A DNA stretch of 64,000 nt from Amylostereum areolatum (lineage: Eukaryota; Basidiomycota; Agaricomycetes; Russulales; Stereaceae). Position 1 is the stretch's first letter. Every line of letters starts with the position of its first letter. Shown here in pieces: positions 54,223-62,705 of this stretch. Below the pieces are notes generated by a model. The model made no database searches. It saw nothing but the letters and a program-made list of their open reading frames with translations, and had not been told where the DNA came from. Location: positions 1 through 64,000 of the forward strand of contig SAXG01000076.1 in the NCBI GenBank assembly GCA_012932865.1, given 5' to 3'. The position numbers and the translations under genes were made by a program.

Positions 54223-54761
54223 TGTTACAACTTGTCCAAGGTACTTCATTTCCCATTGCCTTACTAGGAAGGACGTCGCTAAACGACGGATTACGACTGT
54301 GCCCCAGCTCGTAACCGTCTCAACGACGCTGCCACAGATCGTCACCGTCCCAACGGCATAGCCTCGACGGTGCCACAGTTCGTCACCGTCCCAACGGCAT
54401 AGCCTCGACGGTGCCACAGTTCGTCTCCGTAGATACTTGATACAACCATCGCCGAATGTACATATATTTACTCGACCTCCTTTCTTATAAAAGGAGGCTC
54501 AACGAGCGAGCTATTCCCCAGCTCGTTCTCTTTGTAAATACAGGACTGTTCTGAATAAGAACCTCCTCTTAAGCACTAAAGAGAATCCTAAGCATACTAA
54601 GTCGATAGGCTCGCCTAAGTCTTCCGCGAAGACTTACTGCTTTATCTATCGACCTTCACCTTCGTATAAACCGAGACGTCTGGATCACCTGATCCCACCT
54701 CTCACGCGTAAGAGTACTGTAGCCTGAGCCGCTTGTCACGTGATAAGGACCGTCCATAACA
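54223..54761 (+). repeat. A-family 5' LTR of the plus copy
   Basis: 539 nt, TGTTACAACTTG to CGTCCATAACA. TATAAAA at 54486-54492 lies inside an inverted repeat CCTCCTTT...AAAGGAGG. The predicted RNA start AGCTCGTTCT is at 54520-54529. The U3 holds a ~41-nt tandem repeat (GTCACCGTCCCAACGGCATA and neighbours, twice). The R/U5 part has an AAGTCTTC-CGC-GAAGACTT hairpin. Confidence 0.92.
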
Positions 54762-54763
54762 CT

Positions 54764-54773
54764 AGAACGAGCT
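54764..54773 (+). promoter_or_regulatory. Putative self-primer binding site
   Basis: AGAACGAGCT, 2 nt beyond the 5' LTR, is the exact reverse complement of AGCTCGTTCT at 54520-54529, the predicted RNA 5' end. No tRNA-type TGG primer site is present at this position. Confidence 0.7.
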
Positions 54774-54831
54774 CTCCTCTACACTAGCTCACCCTACAGT
54801 TTGGCGCAGAGCGTCAAACGAAACACCCACC

Positions 54832-56892
54832 ACGGAGTCAGCGGAACAACCCGCTGAAAAAAGACCATCAGATTTTGAGATCCCTCAACTCCAATCAAAC
54901 TGCAGTCGAGACTTCCCTAACGGAAACGAAGATCATCGCTGGACATTTGACCCCTATCATCTCCTTTTTTACTACGACGGAACCCTCGTTGCGAAAGAAA
55001 GCAAAGGGACATACGCATACCAGTGGAACCCACCCATATACAGATACAACCTTCCCCCAGCAGCAGAATACTTCAAAGATAGATCCAAAAGAGAAAAGGA
55101 AGACGGAAGCTACGACAATTCACATTGGAAGCGCCCAGATTATTCAAGACCTCATATCGGGCCCCTCTCATCAGAAGAACTCTGGAAACACCCGGACGCA
55201 CAGAAAGTCGAAGAGAAACCTTACACCGGGAATATTAAGGCCTACTGGGAATTTGATCCCGATACCGACACAGCCGACACGACAACCGAACCACGGAACC
55301 CTCAAACCGAACTCCAGCATCCTCAAGAACCCGCAGCAGGCACACAACCTCCAGAAGAAACCGCGCCAGAACCTAAGAGAACTGTATCAAACCCCCAAAT
55401 TAAGTCCGATTCCGGAAGAAGTCGAGAAGGCAGCCCATCGAGCGCAGCAGAAACGGAAAGACATACAGAAGAATCAACAAGATCTCCATCAATTAAATCA
55501 GACAAAGACATCTTCGAAACCAGAAAAGGAAGACAAGGAAACCTATTCGGAAGACCAGAGAACGTCACGACAATGGGAGACGCTACCACCTCGATACCCA
55601 ACCCCGCCGCCACACTTAGCAATGTCCCCCCTGGAGAAACTAATATACCGCTCCAGACGCCTGCAACTCCAACACCAGCCGATCCCGCGAAACCAAGACA
55701 TAAGACTCGATTCCCCATAGGATTCGGTTTAGGCGAACCAATAGGATGGAAAGCACCATCACCGCGACCATCATCGCCTTCCGACCGATCAGCTGATAAT
55801 GAGAAAGGAAAAAAGGTTCAGGACTATGTATTCGGAAGAGGAGCAACCGCAGATCTTCCGGAAGGACCGAGACACCCACCATGGCATTCACCACCGGGAG
55901 GAACAGGAACAATTGGATCTAAACCCGAAGACAAAGACAAAGGATTCAAACTGAACGCACTAGGAGTATACGACGGAAGAGACAGAGCGAAGGCAGCAAA
56001 ATTCGTTGAACAATGCGTACTTCGCTTCATAGCATTCCCCAACGCATACAAAACCAACATGCGTAAGATAACCTTTGTACTCTCGCATCTCACAGATGGA
56101 CCCGCCCTTCACTGGGCGTCCCTCTTAATAAGCAAGATCGATAAGATACGAGAGCGCGGCATAGATCCAGAAATGCATCTTCCATGGACGGGATTCCGTG
56201 ACTACTTCTTAGAAACCTTTGGAGAAATAGACCCCGGAAGAGACGCGAGATTCAACATACAGCGCCTGGAACAAGGCACTATGGAAACCAAAGATTACAT
56301 CACGGTCTTTAGAGACTATGCTATGGAAGCTGGTTACGATCATAAAGCATTGATCGACCAATTCAAGAGAGGACTGCGCAACGATATAGTAGTCGAGATT
56401 CTCAAGAGAGATCACATCTCGAACGATATCGACGAATGGTATGAACTCGCACTGCGCATCGATAATAACTGGCGAGAAGCTCAAGCATTCCAACGACATT
56501 ATACGAGACCAATGAACCCGACGAGTGATCTCACCCTCCTATACAAGAAACCACAGCCGTACGTCCCATTCCGAAGAGGAAACGGAAATAAAGGGAATGT
56601 TACTACCGCCAGAGCCGCTCAGACCGGAAACAACAACCGAAGCTTCAGATGCCTTACCCCGCAAGAACGTACAGAACTTCAGAAATCGGGATCGTGCTTC
56701 TATTGTCGGAAACCAGGACATATCTCCAGGAACTGCCCAGAGAAACGTACCCAAACAACGATCAATGCACGAACGACGAACTTAACAGAGGAAGAATCCC
56801 CGATTGATCAGATCACCAAGCTTGTGAACAAGATGGACAGTGAAACGTTCGCACGCACTGCCAACATGTTCAAAGACAATCAGGGTTTTTGA
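54832..56892 (+). CDS. gag: A-family gag with predicted ACG start
   Basis: 686 codons from ACG (context CCCACCACGGAG), or 439 from the first ATG at 55573. The N-terminal extension is Trp/Tyr-rich and protein-like (WTFDPYHLLFYYDG, TYAYQWNPPIYRYNLPPAAE, GNIKAYWEFDPDTDT) and stop-free from 54766. The ATG-started part has the Ty3-type capsid region (about 55990-56510) and the zinc knuckle CFYCRKPGHISRNC (56695-56736). Gag forms the particle and packages RNA. The frame is -1 relative to pol with overlap from 56844 to 56892. If the ACG is not used, the extension would be an unusually long AUG-free leader. Confidence 0.82.
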   Translation, partial: TESAEQPAEKRPSDFEIPQLQSNCSRDFPNGNEDHRWTFDPYHLLFYYDGTLVAKESKGTYAYQWNPPIYRYNLPPAAEYFKDRSKREKEDGSYDNSHWKRPDYSRPHIGPLSSEELWKHPDAQKVEEKPYTGNIKAYWEFDPDTDTADTTTEPRNPQTELQHPQEPAAGTQPPEETAPEPKRTVSNPQIKSDSGRSREGSPSSAAETERHTEESTRSPSIKSDKDIFETRKGRQGNLFGRPENVTTMGDATTSIPNPAATLSNVPPGETNIPLQTPATPTPADPAKPRHKTRFPIGFGLGEPIGWKAPSPRPSSPSDRSADNEKGKKVQDYVFGRGATADLPEGPRHPPWHSPPGGTGTIGSKPEDKDKGFKLNALGVYDGRDRAKAAKFVEQCVLRFIAFPNAYKTNMRKITFVLSHLTDGPALHWASLLISKIDKIRERGIDPEMHLPWTGFRDYFLETFGEIDPGRDARFNIQRLEQGTMETKDYITVFRDYAMEAGYDHKALIDQFKRGLRNDIVVEILKRDHISNDIDEWYELALRIDNNWREAQAFQRHYTRPMNPTSDLTLLYKKPQPYVPFRRGNGNKGNVTTARAAQTGNNNRSFRCLTPQERTELQKSGSCFYCRKPGHISRNCPEKRTQTTINARTTNLTEEESPIDQITKLVNKMDSETFARTANMFKDNQGF
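56884..56892 (+). promoter_or_regulatory. -1 ribosomal frameshift site at gag end
   Basis: In the gag frame the codons are CAG GGT TTT TGA, giving the heptamer G GGT TTT (X XXY YYZ) directly followed by the stop. A -1 slip joins pol, which is open from 56844. The identical site occurs in the minus copy. Confidence 0.75.
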
Positions 56893-59800
56893 ATCGTCCT
56901 TCAACCACGGCTGTTGAAAGGACACAGACAATGAACTTTTCAAATCGGTCTCCTGTGCAGGAAACAGGAGATGACGTAAATAGAACAGTGTATATAAGGT
57001 CATACCAAGATGGGGCAACGCACGCTCCATCAATTCATATACCTGTTACGTTTCATGGAAAGTTCCGTAAAGCCGCCGCAAAGGCACTGCTAGATAGCGG
57101 AGCAAGCAGCACCCTGATCCATCCAGATTTCGTACGAAAACACAAGATGAATCTGATCCAACTGAAGAAGCCAATACCGATATATAACGTTGATGGATCT
57201 AGGAACACTCTAGGAGAGATCAAACAGAAAGTGTACCTTCCAATGACGATGGAAGGGATCAACGGAGAAATTCACCACGAAAACTTAGGATTGTTCGTCA
57301 CAGCCCTGGGAGGAGACGAAGTAATCTTAGGAACCCCTTGGCTCAAGAAACACAATCCTCATATCGATTGGAGAAAGAGACAGATTACACTACAAACATG
57401 TCCAGGTACGTGCTTCACTACCAGTAAAACAATGATCATCCAAGGAAAAGACGAACACTCTCTACAATCATTCGAAGAACAGAAGATCAACCATCACGCA
57501 ACGATAGAAGAACAAGAAGACCCCGAATCCAACTCCGATCTCGCCGATATCAGGATAGTCAGAACATTCCATGGAAAAACTGACGTAGAAACGATGCCGA
57601 TTGCAAAAGAAGCAAACGAACCCGGTATTTGGATAACAGCAAGAGCAACCAAGGCACAAGAACTCGCAGAAAGAGCGGCCATAGGAGAGAAGAAGAAGAC
57701 ACTCGATGAGATGATTCCGTCTAGTTACAAACAGTGTCAGAAGGTATTCGAAAAGAAAGCGTCGGAACGCTTCCCAATCAGCAGACCTTGGGATCACGCG
57801 ATAGACCTGACTGAAGGATGGAAACCTCGAAATTGCAAAGTGTACCCAATGACGGTACCAGAACGGAAGGAACTGGACACATTCATAGACGAGCATCTAC
57901 GAAAAGGGTACATCCGAGAATCAAAATCAGAGATATCATCGCCCTTCTTCTTTATCAAGAAGAAAGATGGATCTCTTCGACTAGTACAGGACTATCGCTA
58001 TCTTAACTCGATCACGGTCAAAAATGAATACCCGATACCGCTCATCTCAGATCTCATCGACAAATTAAAGGGCGCTAAGATCTTCTCAAAGCTCGATCTC
58101 CGATGGGGATACAACAATGTTCGGATCAAAGAAGGAGATCAATGGAAAGCTGCGTTCAAAACAAACAGAGGCCTTTTCGAACCAATGGTAATGTTCTTCG
58201 GACTAACCAACTCACCCGCAACATTCCAAGCAATGATGAACGCACTATTCAAAGAATTAATAGACACCGGAAAAGTAGTGGTCTATATGGATGACATACT
58301 GATATTTACAGAAACACTCGACGAACATAGAAAACTGATGAAAGAAGCCCTCCAACTTCTAGAACGGAACGATCTATTCCTCAAACCGGAGAAGTGCTTC
58401 TTCGAACAACCATCGATCGAGTACCTAGGCGTGATAATCACGCACAACAAGGTACAGATGGATCCGGTCAAAGTCCAAGGGCTAGCCGAATGGCCCACAC
58501 CGAGGAAAGTAAAAGAAGTCCAATCATTCCTCGGATTTGGAAATTTCTATCGACGCTTCATCAAAGACTATTCCAAGATCGCCAGACCCCTATTCCAGCT
58601 CACAAAGAAAGACCACGAATGGAACTGGACGGCCGAATGTGAACGCACCTTCGAAAGACTGAAACGAGAATTCACATCGTCCCCAATCTTAATCATGCCC
58701 GATGAAAACAAACCATTCCGCATAGAGAGTGACGCCTCCGATTTTGCGTACGGAGCCATCCTATCGCAGCCAGATGAGATCGAAAGATGGCATCCGGTCG
58801 CGTACCTATCCAAATCACTATCTCCCGCGGAACAAAATTACGAGATATACGACAAAGAACTCTTAGGAGTAGTGAAAGCCTTAGAACACTGGCGACACTA
58901 TCTAGAAGGAGCGAACCACAAAGTCGAAATCTGGACAGATCACAAAAATCTAGAATATTTCACAACAGCTCAGAAACTCAATCGACGACAAGCACAATGG
59001 AGCTTGTATCTGTCCCGTTTCGACTACACCTTGGTACACAAACCAGGAAGTACAAACAAGGCAGATGGACTTTCTAGAAGACCAGATCATAAGGAAGATA
59101 TTCCAGACAACGACGACCGCATCCTGCTTCACCCTTCGGTTTTCAGGGCTAGAGCCACCGGAAGAGGAACAGTCGAAGCAGTCGGAGACAAAGAACTTCT
59201 CAAAGAACTAAGAAACTTCTCACACCTAGATGATGAAGTTTGGACGGCGTTAGATACGATCAAAAGATCGGGACCACGCACCCTCGCAAAAGGAATCGAA
59301 GATTGGAACTTCGAGAATGATCTGATCATCAGAAAAGGAAAGATCTATGTGCCACAGAATCTCAAACTCAGACGCATGATCCTAAAATCGCATCATGATC
59401 TAGAAACGATTGGACATCCAGGCGAAATGAAAACTCTGGAGCTAGTACAAAGAAACTTTTGGTGGCCAAAGATGATTTCCTTTGTAAAAGGTTATGTTCA
59501 AGGATGTCCCGTATGCCAGTCAACAAAGAATGTCACGCATCCGGCGAAACATCCATTACAACCTACGGAAATACCAGAACGACCATGGGAAACAATCACA
59601 TCAGATTTCATTACAGATCTTCCGATCTCCAACGGATTCGATTCGATCAACGTAGTCGTCGATAGGTTCACCAAAACCGCAGTATTCACGCCGTGCCTAA
59701 AGACGATCAACGCAGAAGAAACGGCTGACCTTCTGATCGACAATGTTTACAGACGATTTGGACTATGGAAAAGAATGATATCGGACAGAGGCCCTCAATT

Positions 59801-60776
59801 CGCATCCAAAGTATTCCAATCCATCTGCGAAAGCCTCGGAGTTATCTCGTCGCTCAGTACAGCGTATCATCCCCAGACGGATGGCGAAACAGAAAGAGTG
59901 AATCAAGAGTTAGAACAATATCTTCGAGCATTCTGCAACGGAGATCAAACGAATTGGGCAAAACTTCTACCAAAAGCAGAATTTGCACACAATATAAAAC
60001 AACATTCAGCTACGGAAGCCTCCCCATTTGAACTCCTACACGGGTATCAACCGGTTTTTAACCCGGCAATACCAACCGATCCGCGAATACCGACAGCCGA
60101 AGAAAGAATAAAGAACTTTAAGGACGCATGGGACAACGCGGAAGCAAGTCTGGAAATAGCTGCCAAATTAATGAAAATGCAGCATGATCAAACGTTCACA
60201 CTGCGAGATCAACTCAAACAGGGTGACCAAGTATGGTTAGACGGAAAAAACCTTAACACGGTATACCCGAAAACTAAACTAGCACCAAAGCGATTTGGCC
60301 CATTCAAAATCAAAAAAGTAATAGGACCAGTAACCTATCGCTTAGAACTACCGGCGAAGTGGAAAATACATCCGGTATTTCACGCGACACTATTAATTCC
60401 GTTCAAAGAAACAGAACAATATGGAGAAGCTTACGAAAAGCCGCCTCCGGAACTAATAAACGATGAAGAACTCTATGAACTAGAAACAATAGTAGCCTCG
60501 AAATTAGACAAACGATATTCCGAACCATTACACTACTTCGTAAAATGGAAAGGATACCCAGACTCCGGTAACACATGGGAACCAGCATCTAATCTCGAAG
60601 GATCAAAAGATGCAATCGCAGAGTTCCACCGGAATAACCCCAAGGCACCGAAGTTGCCACCACAGCCAATCAAAGATACCAACACAGAAGCCACTGATCG
60701 TGACGAAACTGAAGCAACGCAGCAAGAACGAAGACCAGCGAGACGAAAGAAACGCAAGACGAAAGTAAGACACTAA
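56889..60776 (+). CDS. pol: A-family pol: protease, RT, RNase H, integrase, chromodomain
   Basis: 1295 codons, intact; no ATG start, expected as a Gag-Pol fusion by frameshifting. Numbered from 56889: retropepsin ALLDSGASSTLI (Asp 69); RT from about 345 with [12 protein letters not shown] and VVYMDDILIF (Tyr-Met-Asp-Asp at 466-469); RNase H with ESDASDFAYGAI (Asp 615); integrase HHCC from His 835 (HHDLETIGHPGEMK, CPVCQS), catalytic triad Asp 906, Asp 966, Glu 1002 with the usual D-x35-E spacing; chromodomain about 1193-1250 (HYFVKWKGYPDSGNTWEPAS); basic tail. The chromodomain places it in the chromoviruses and should direct integration to methyl-histone-marked chromatin. Confidence 0.95.
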   Translation: MNRPSTTAVERTQTMNFSNRSPVQETGDDVNRTVYIRSYQDGATHAPSIHIPVTFHGKFRKAAAKALLDSGASSTLIHPDFVRKHKMNLIQLKKPIPIYNVDGSRNTLGEIKQKVYLPMTMEGINGEIHHENLGLFVTALGGDEVILGTPWLKKHNPHIDWRKRQITLQTCPGTCFTTSKTMIIQGKDEHSLQSFEEQKINHHATIEEQEDPESNSDLADIRIVRTFHGKTDVETMPIAKEANEPGIWITARATKAQELAERAAIGEKKKTLDEMIPSSYKQCQKVFEKKASERFPISRPWDHAIDLTEGWKPRNCKVYPMTVPERKELDTFIDEHLRKGYIRESKSEISSPFFFIKKKDGSLRLVQDYRYLNSITVKNEYPIPLISDLIDKLKGAKIFSKLDLRWGYNNVRIKEGDQWKAAFKTNRGLFEPMVMFFGLTNSPATFQAMMNALFKELIDTGKVVVYMDDILIFTETLDEHRKLMKEALQLLERNDLFLKPEKCFFEQPSIEYLGVIITHNKVQMDPVKVQGLAEWPTPRKVKEVQSFLGFGNFYRRFIKDYSKIARPLFQLTKKDHEWNWTAECERTFERLKREFTSSPILIMPDENKPFRIESDASDFAYGAILSQPDEIERWHPVAYLSKSLSPAEQNYEIYDKELLGVVKALEHWRHYLEGANHKVEIWTDHKNLEYFTTAQKLNRRQAQWSLYLSRFDYTLVHKPGSTNKADGLSRRPDHKEDIPDNDDRILLHPSVFRARATGRGTVEAVGDKELLKELRNFSHLDDEVWTALDTIKRSGPRTLAKGIEDWNFENDLIIRKGKIYVPQNLKLRRMILKSHHDLETIGHPGEMKTLELVQRNFWWPKMISFVKGYVQGCPVCQSTKNVTHPAKHPLQPTEIPERPWETITSDFITDLPISNGFDSINVVVDRFTKTAVFTPCLKTINAEETADLLIDNVYRRFGLWKRMISDRGPQFASKVFQSICESLGVISSLSTAYHPQTDGETERVNQELEQYLRAFCNGDQTNWAKLLPKAEFAHNIKQHSATEASPFELLHGYQPVFNPAIPTDPRIPTAEERIKNFKDAWDNAEASLEIAAKLMKMQHDQTFTLRDQLKQGDQVWLDGKNLNTVYPKTKLAPKRFGPFKIKKVIGPVTYRLELPAKWKIHPVFHATLLIPFKETEQYGEAYEKPPPELINDEELYELETIVASKLDKRYSEPLHYFVKWKGYPDSGNTWEPASNLEGSKDAIAEFHRNNPKAPKLPPQPIKDTNTEATDRDETEATQQERRPARRKKRKTKVRH

Positions 60777-60859
60777 GTGAGACTCAACGGCATTCAGGCG
60801 AATACACTGCCAACAAGGGGGGGATAAAAACCCTACGGGTTCAACAAGACAGATCACCA

Positions 60860-61114
60860 ATGTCCACCACCCCGAACGCAACCAACATCTCCTCTACCAA
60901 TCAGACCGTCTCACCCAACAATGTCGAACGCATCCGCCTCGTCTGCAACAGAGCACACCACACTCAACAGGAACGCACCCTCTGTGGAGACTGCTTCATC
61001 GCTCAATCGGCAGCAATCTTCGCAAATAAGTCAGTACCTCCTCCGTCTAGGTCAGGACCAGACGGAAGAACAGGGGGTAAGCCGATTAGAAGCATACAGA
61101 AGAACCCTAACTGA
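60860..61114 (+). CDS. A-family ORF A (plus copy)
   Basis: 84 codons from ATG, first gene of the 3' module, 83 nt after the pol stop. The core LVCNRAHHTQQERTLCGDCF keeps the C...HH...C-x2-C pattern of the minus copy while neighbouring residues differ. Overlaps ORF B (frame +1) from 60921. The stop TGA at 61112-61114 is 26 nt before the ORF C ATG, a spacing suitable for reinitiation. Confidence 0.6.
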   Translation: MSTTPNATNISSTNQTVSPNNVERIRLVCNRAHHTQQERTLCGDCFIAQSAAIFANKSVPPPSRSGPDGRTGGKPIRSIQKNPN

Positions 61115-62705
61115 AGCACCCGGATTCCTCACAGGTGCCAATGCAATCCCCGTGGCCCGGAGCGACGAAGGTCCCAACACCCGATTCCCCGATACTCGAG
61201 AATCAAATAGCCCACATGATAGCCGGAGTAGCGATCGAGCAGGCCAGGCAGCGGATCGACAACCTCAGGAGGGAGTCGGCCGACGTCCAGGGCATCCTGG
61301 AAGACCACAACAAGATGCTCGACGAAGAACTCCACCAGCTGGACTTGAGGTACCTGACGCTCTCGACCGAAATGGAGGAACGAGAGGTCAAGCTCCTTCG
61401 ACGATTCAGGAAGCTAGCGCAGCGGCTATACTCAACGTTGCAGAACTCCGAAAGTTCCTCACTGAAGTCGGACTCCGAGTCAACTGGCTCAACTGGGAAA
61501 GACATACCTTCCGTGCCACCTACGAAGGAGAAATCCTCCGAAGACGAATGGAAACTACCGGAGTTCCCCATATGTCGTCACGCGAAGGCCCCGACATCGA
61601 CCTCATCTTCCATGGACATCACATCTCCCCGGGCTATACTGTTCGACCCGATCCCATCGCATCCGCCCTCACCAGACCCCCGTTCCTTCCTAACGCCCCT
61701 CCACGACCCGTCACCGCCCCCACGCCACCAGGATCCTTACCCATCCCCGGCATCACCCAGATTAACCCCGTCCAGCCTCCCGTCGCTAGAAACGGATTAC
61801 CCGGAGAGCAGTTCAGACAGCCCCTGCCAAGAGAGCTATCGGGACAGTCCCTGGTCCTTCCAGAGCCCGGACAACCGACCGGACGACCGGTCAGCAGTCC
61901 GCGACCGATACCTAGGACACCTCCTCGGCTGCCCGCCGTGCCTAGACCGCCAACTCCATTCCCACTATCTGCTAGCGACGCTCCCATGCCGTGGCACGGA
62001 AACCCCGCCCCCTATCCCTCATTCCTACGTCCGCACCCCGACCACGCTCGAGATCCCGTCACCCAGGATCCCCGAGTCACCGCACAGCGACGTAAACATG
62101 ATTCTGTCGACCCCGACGGAAGACCGTTCAAGCGAATCAGAGAGTTCAGACTCCCCGATGCATCGGGTGAGGAAGAACTTCAAGGAACTCAAGAAGATAG
62201 TCGATCGGATGATGGAAGACCGCGCTCGCCGGAGACAGGAACTCAACCTAACGGACGAGTCGGACAGTTCAGCGGACAAATCGGACAGCTCGGCGGACAA
62301 ATCGGAGAAGGACGACAGGACGAAGGAAGTAGCCGAGAATCCCTCGGACCCATGGAGCGACGAACCAACCACGTGGACGCAAGAAAAGTGGGACGCGATT
62401 CCCTCGAAGCCGCGGAAACACTGCTGGAAATGCGGCAAGCGAGGCCATCTCCGCCGAGATTGTCCCCGTCGCAAGGGCGCTCCCCCTCACTTCCCCCGAT
62501 CTCGGTCCTACTATCCCCTCCGACCACAGACTCCTCTTCCTCACCCTCGCCCGGACCGTCCGGATATCAGTTACGGTCCAGGAACACTGATGTCCCACCC
62601 CCACCTCCGACGTACCGACGCTACCGCCCGCGCCCACAGGCAGCTTCTGGGATTCCTCACGCGACGCGAAAGCCTGACGCACGAAGCCGCCCAGCACGCC
62701 ACTGA
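60921..62705 (+). CDS. A-family ORF B (plus copy), overlapping ORF C
   Basis: 594 codons. The conserved middle block (ASAAAILNVAELRKFLTEVG, LRVNWLNWERHTFRATYEGE, GPDIDLIFHGHHISPGYTV) matches the minus copy closely, while the flanking Pro/Arg-rich parts vary and differ in length (594 against 566). The basic C-terminus ends RSRPARH. No recognised family. Shares 61141-62705 with ORF C in another frame. Confidence 0.65.
   Translation: MSNASASSATEHTTLNRNAPSVETASSLNRQQSSQISQYLLRLGQDQTEEQGVSRLEAYRRTLTEAPGFLTGANAIPVARSDEGPNTRFPDTRESNSPHDSRSSDRAGQAADRQPQEGVGRRPGHPGRPQQDARRRTPPAGLEVPDALDRNGGTRGQAPSTIQEASAAAILNVAELRKFLTEVGLRVNWLNWERHTFRATYEGEILRRRMETTGVPHMSSREGPDIDLIFHGHHISPGYTVRPDPIASALTRPPFLPNAPPRPVTAPTPPGSLPIPGITQINPVQPPVARNGLPGEQFRQPLPRELSGQSLVLPEPGQPTGRPVSSPRPIPRTPPRLPAVPRPPTPFPLSASDAPMPWHGNPAPYPSFLRPHPDHARDPVTQDPRVTAQRRKHDSVDPDGRPFKRIREFRLPDASGEEELQGTQEDSRSDDGRPRSPETGTQPNGRVGQFSGQIGQLGGQIGEGRQDEGSSRESLGPMERRTNHVDARKVGRDSLEAAETLLEMRQARPSPPRLSPSQGRSPSLPPISVLLSPPTTDSSSSPSPGPSGYQLRSRNTDVPPPPPTYRRYRPRPQAASGIPHATRKPDARSRPARH

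Noticed and set aside
54804..54815. TGGCGCAGAGCG as a tRNA primer binding site
   Set aside because: It lies more than 40 nt from the LTR and inside a hairpin; the self-complementary site next to the LTR is a better and conserved candidate.
54875..55720. 281-codon ORF overlapping the 5' part of gag
   Set aside because: It starts at TTG, lies in the frame next to the protein-like gag extension and is mostly Lys/Gln/Asn/Pro low complexity. Although open in both copies, A-rich, T-poor sequence lowers stops in this frame; the gag frame is the better candidate.
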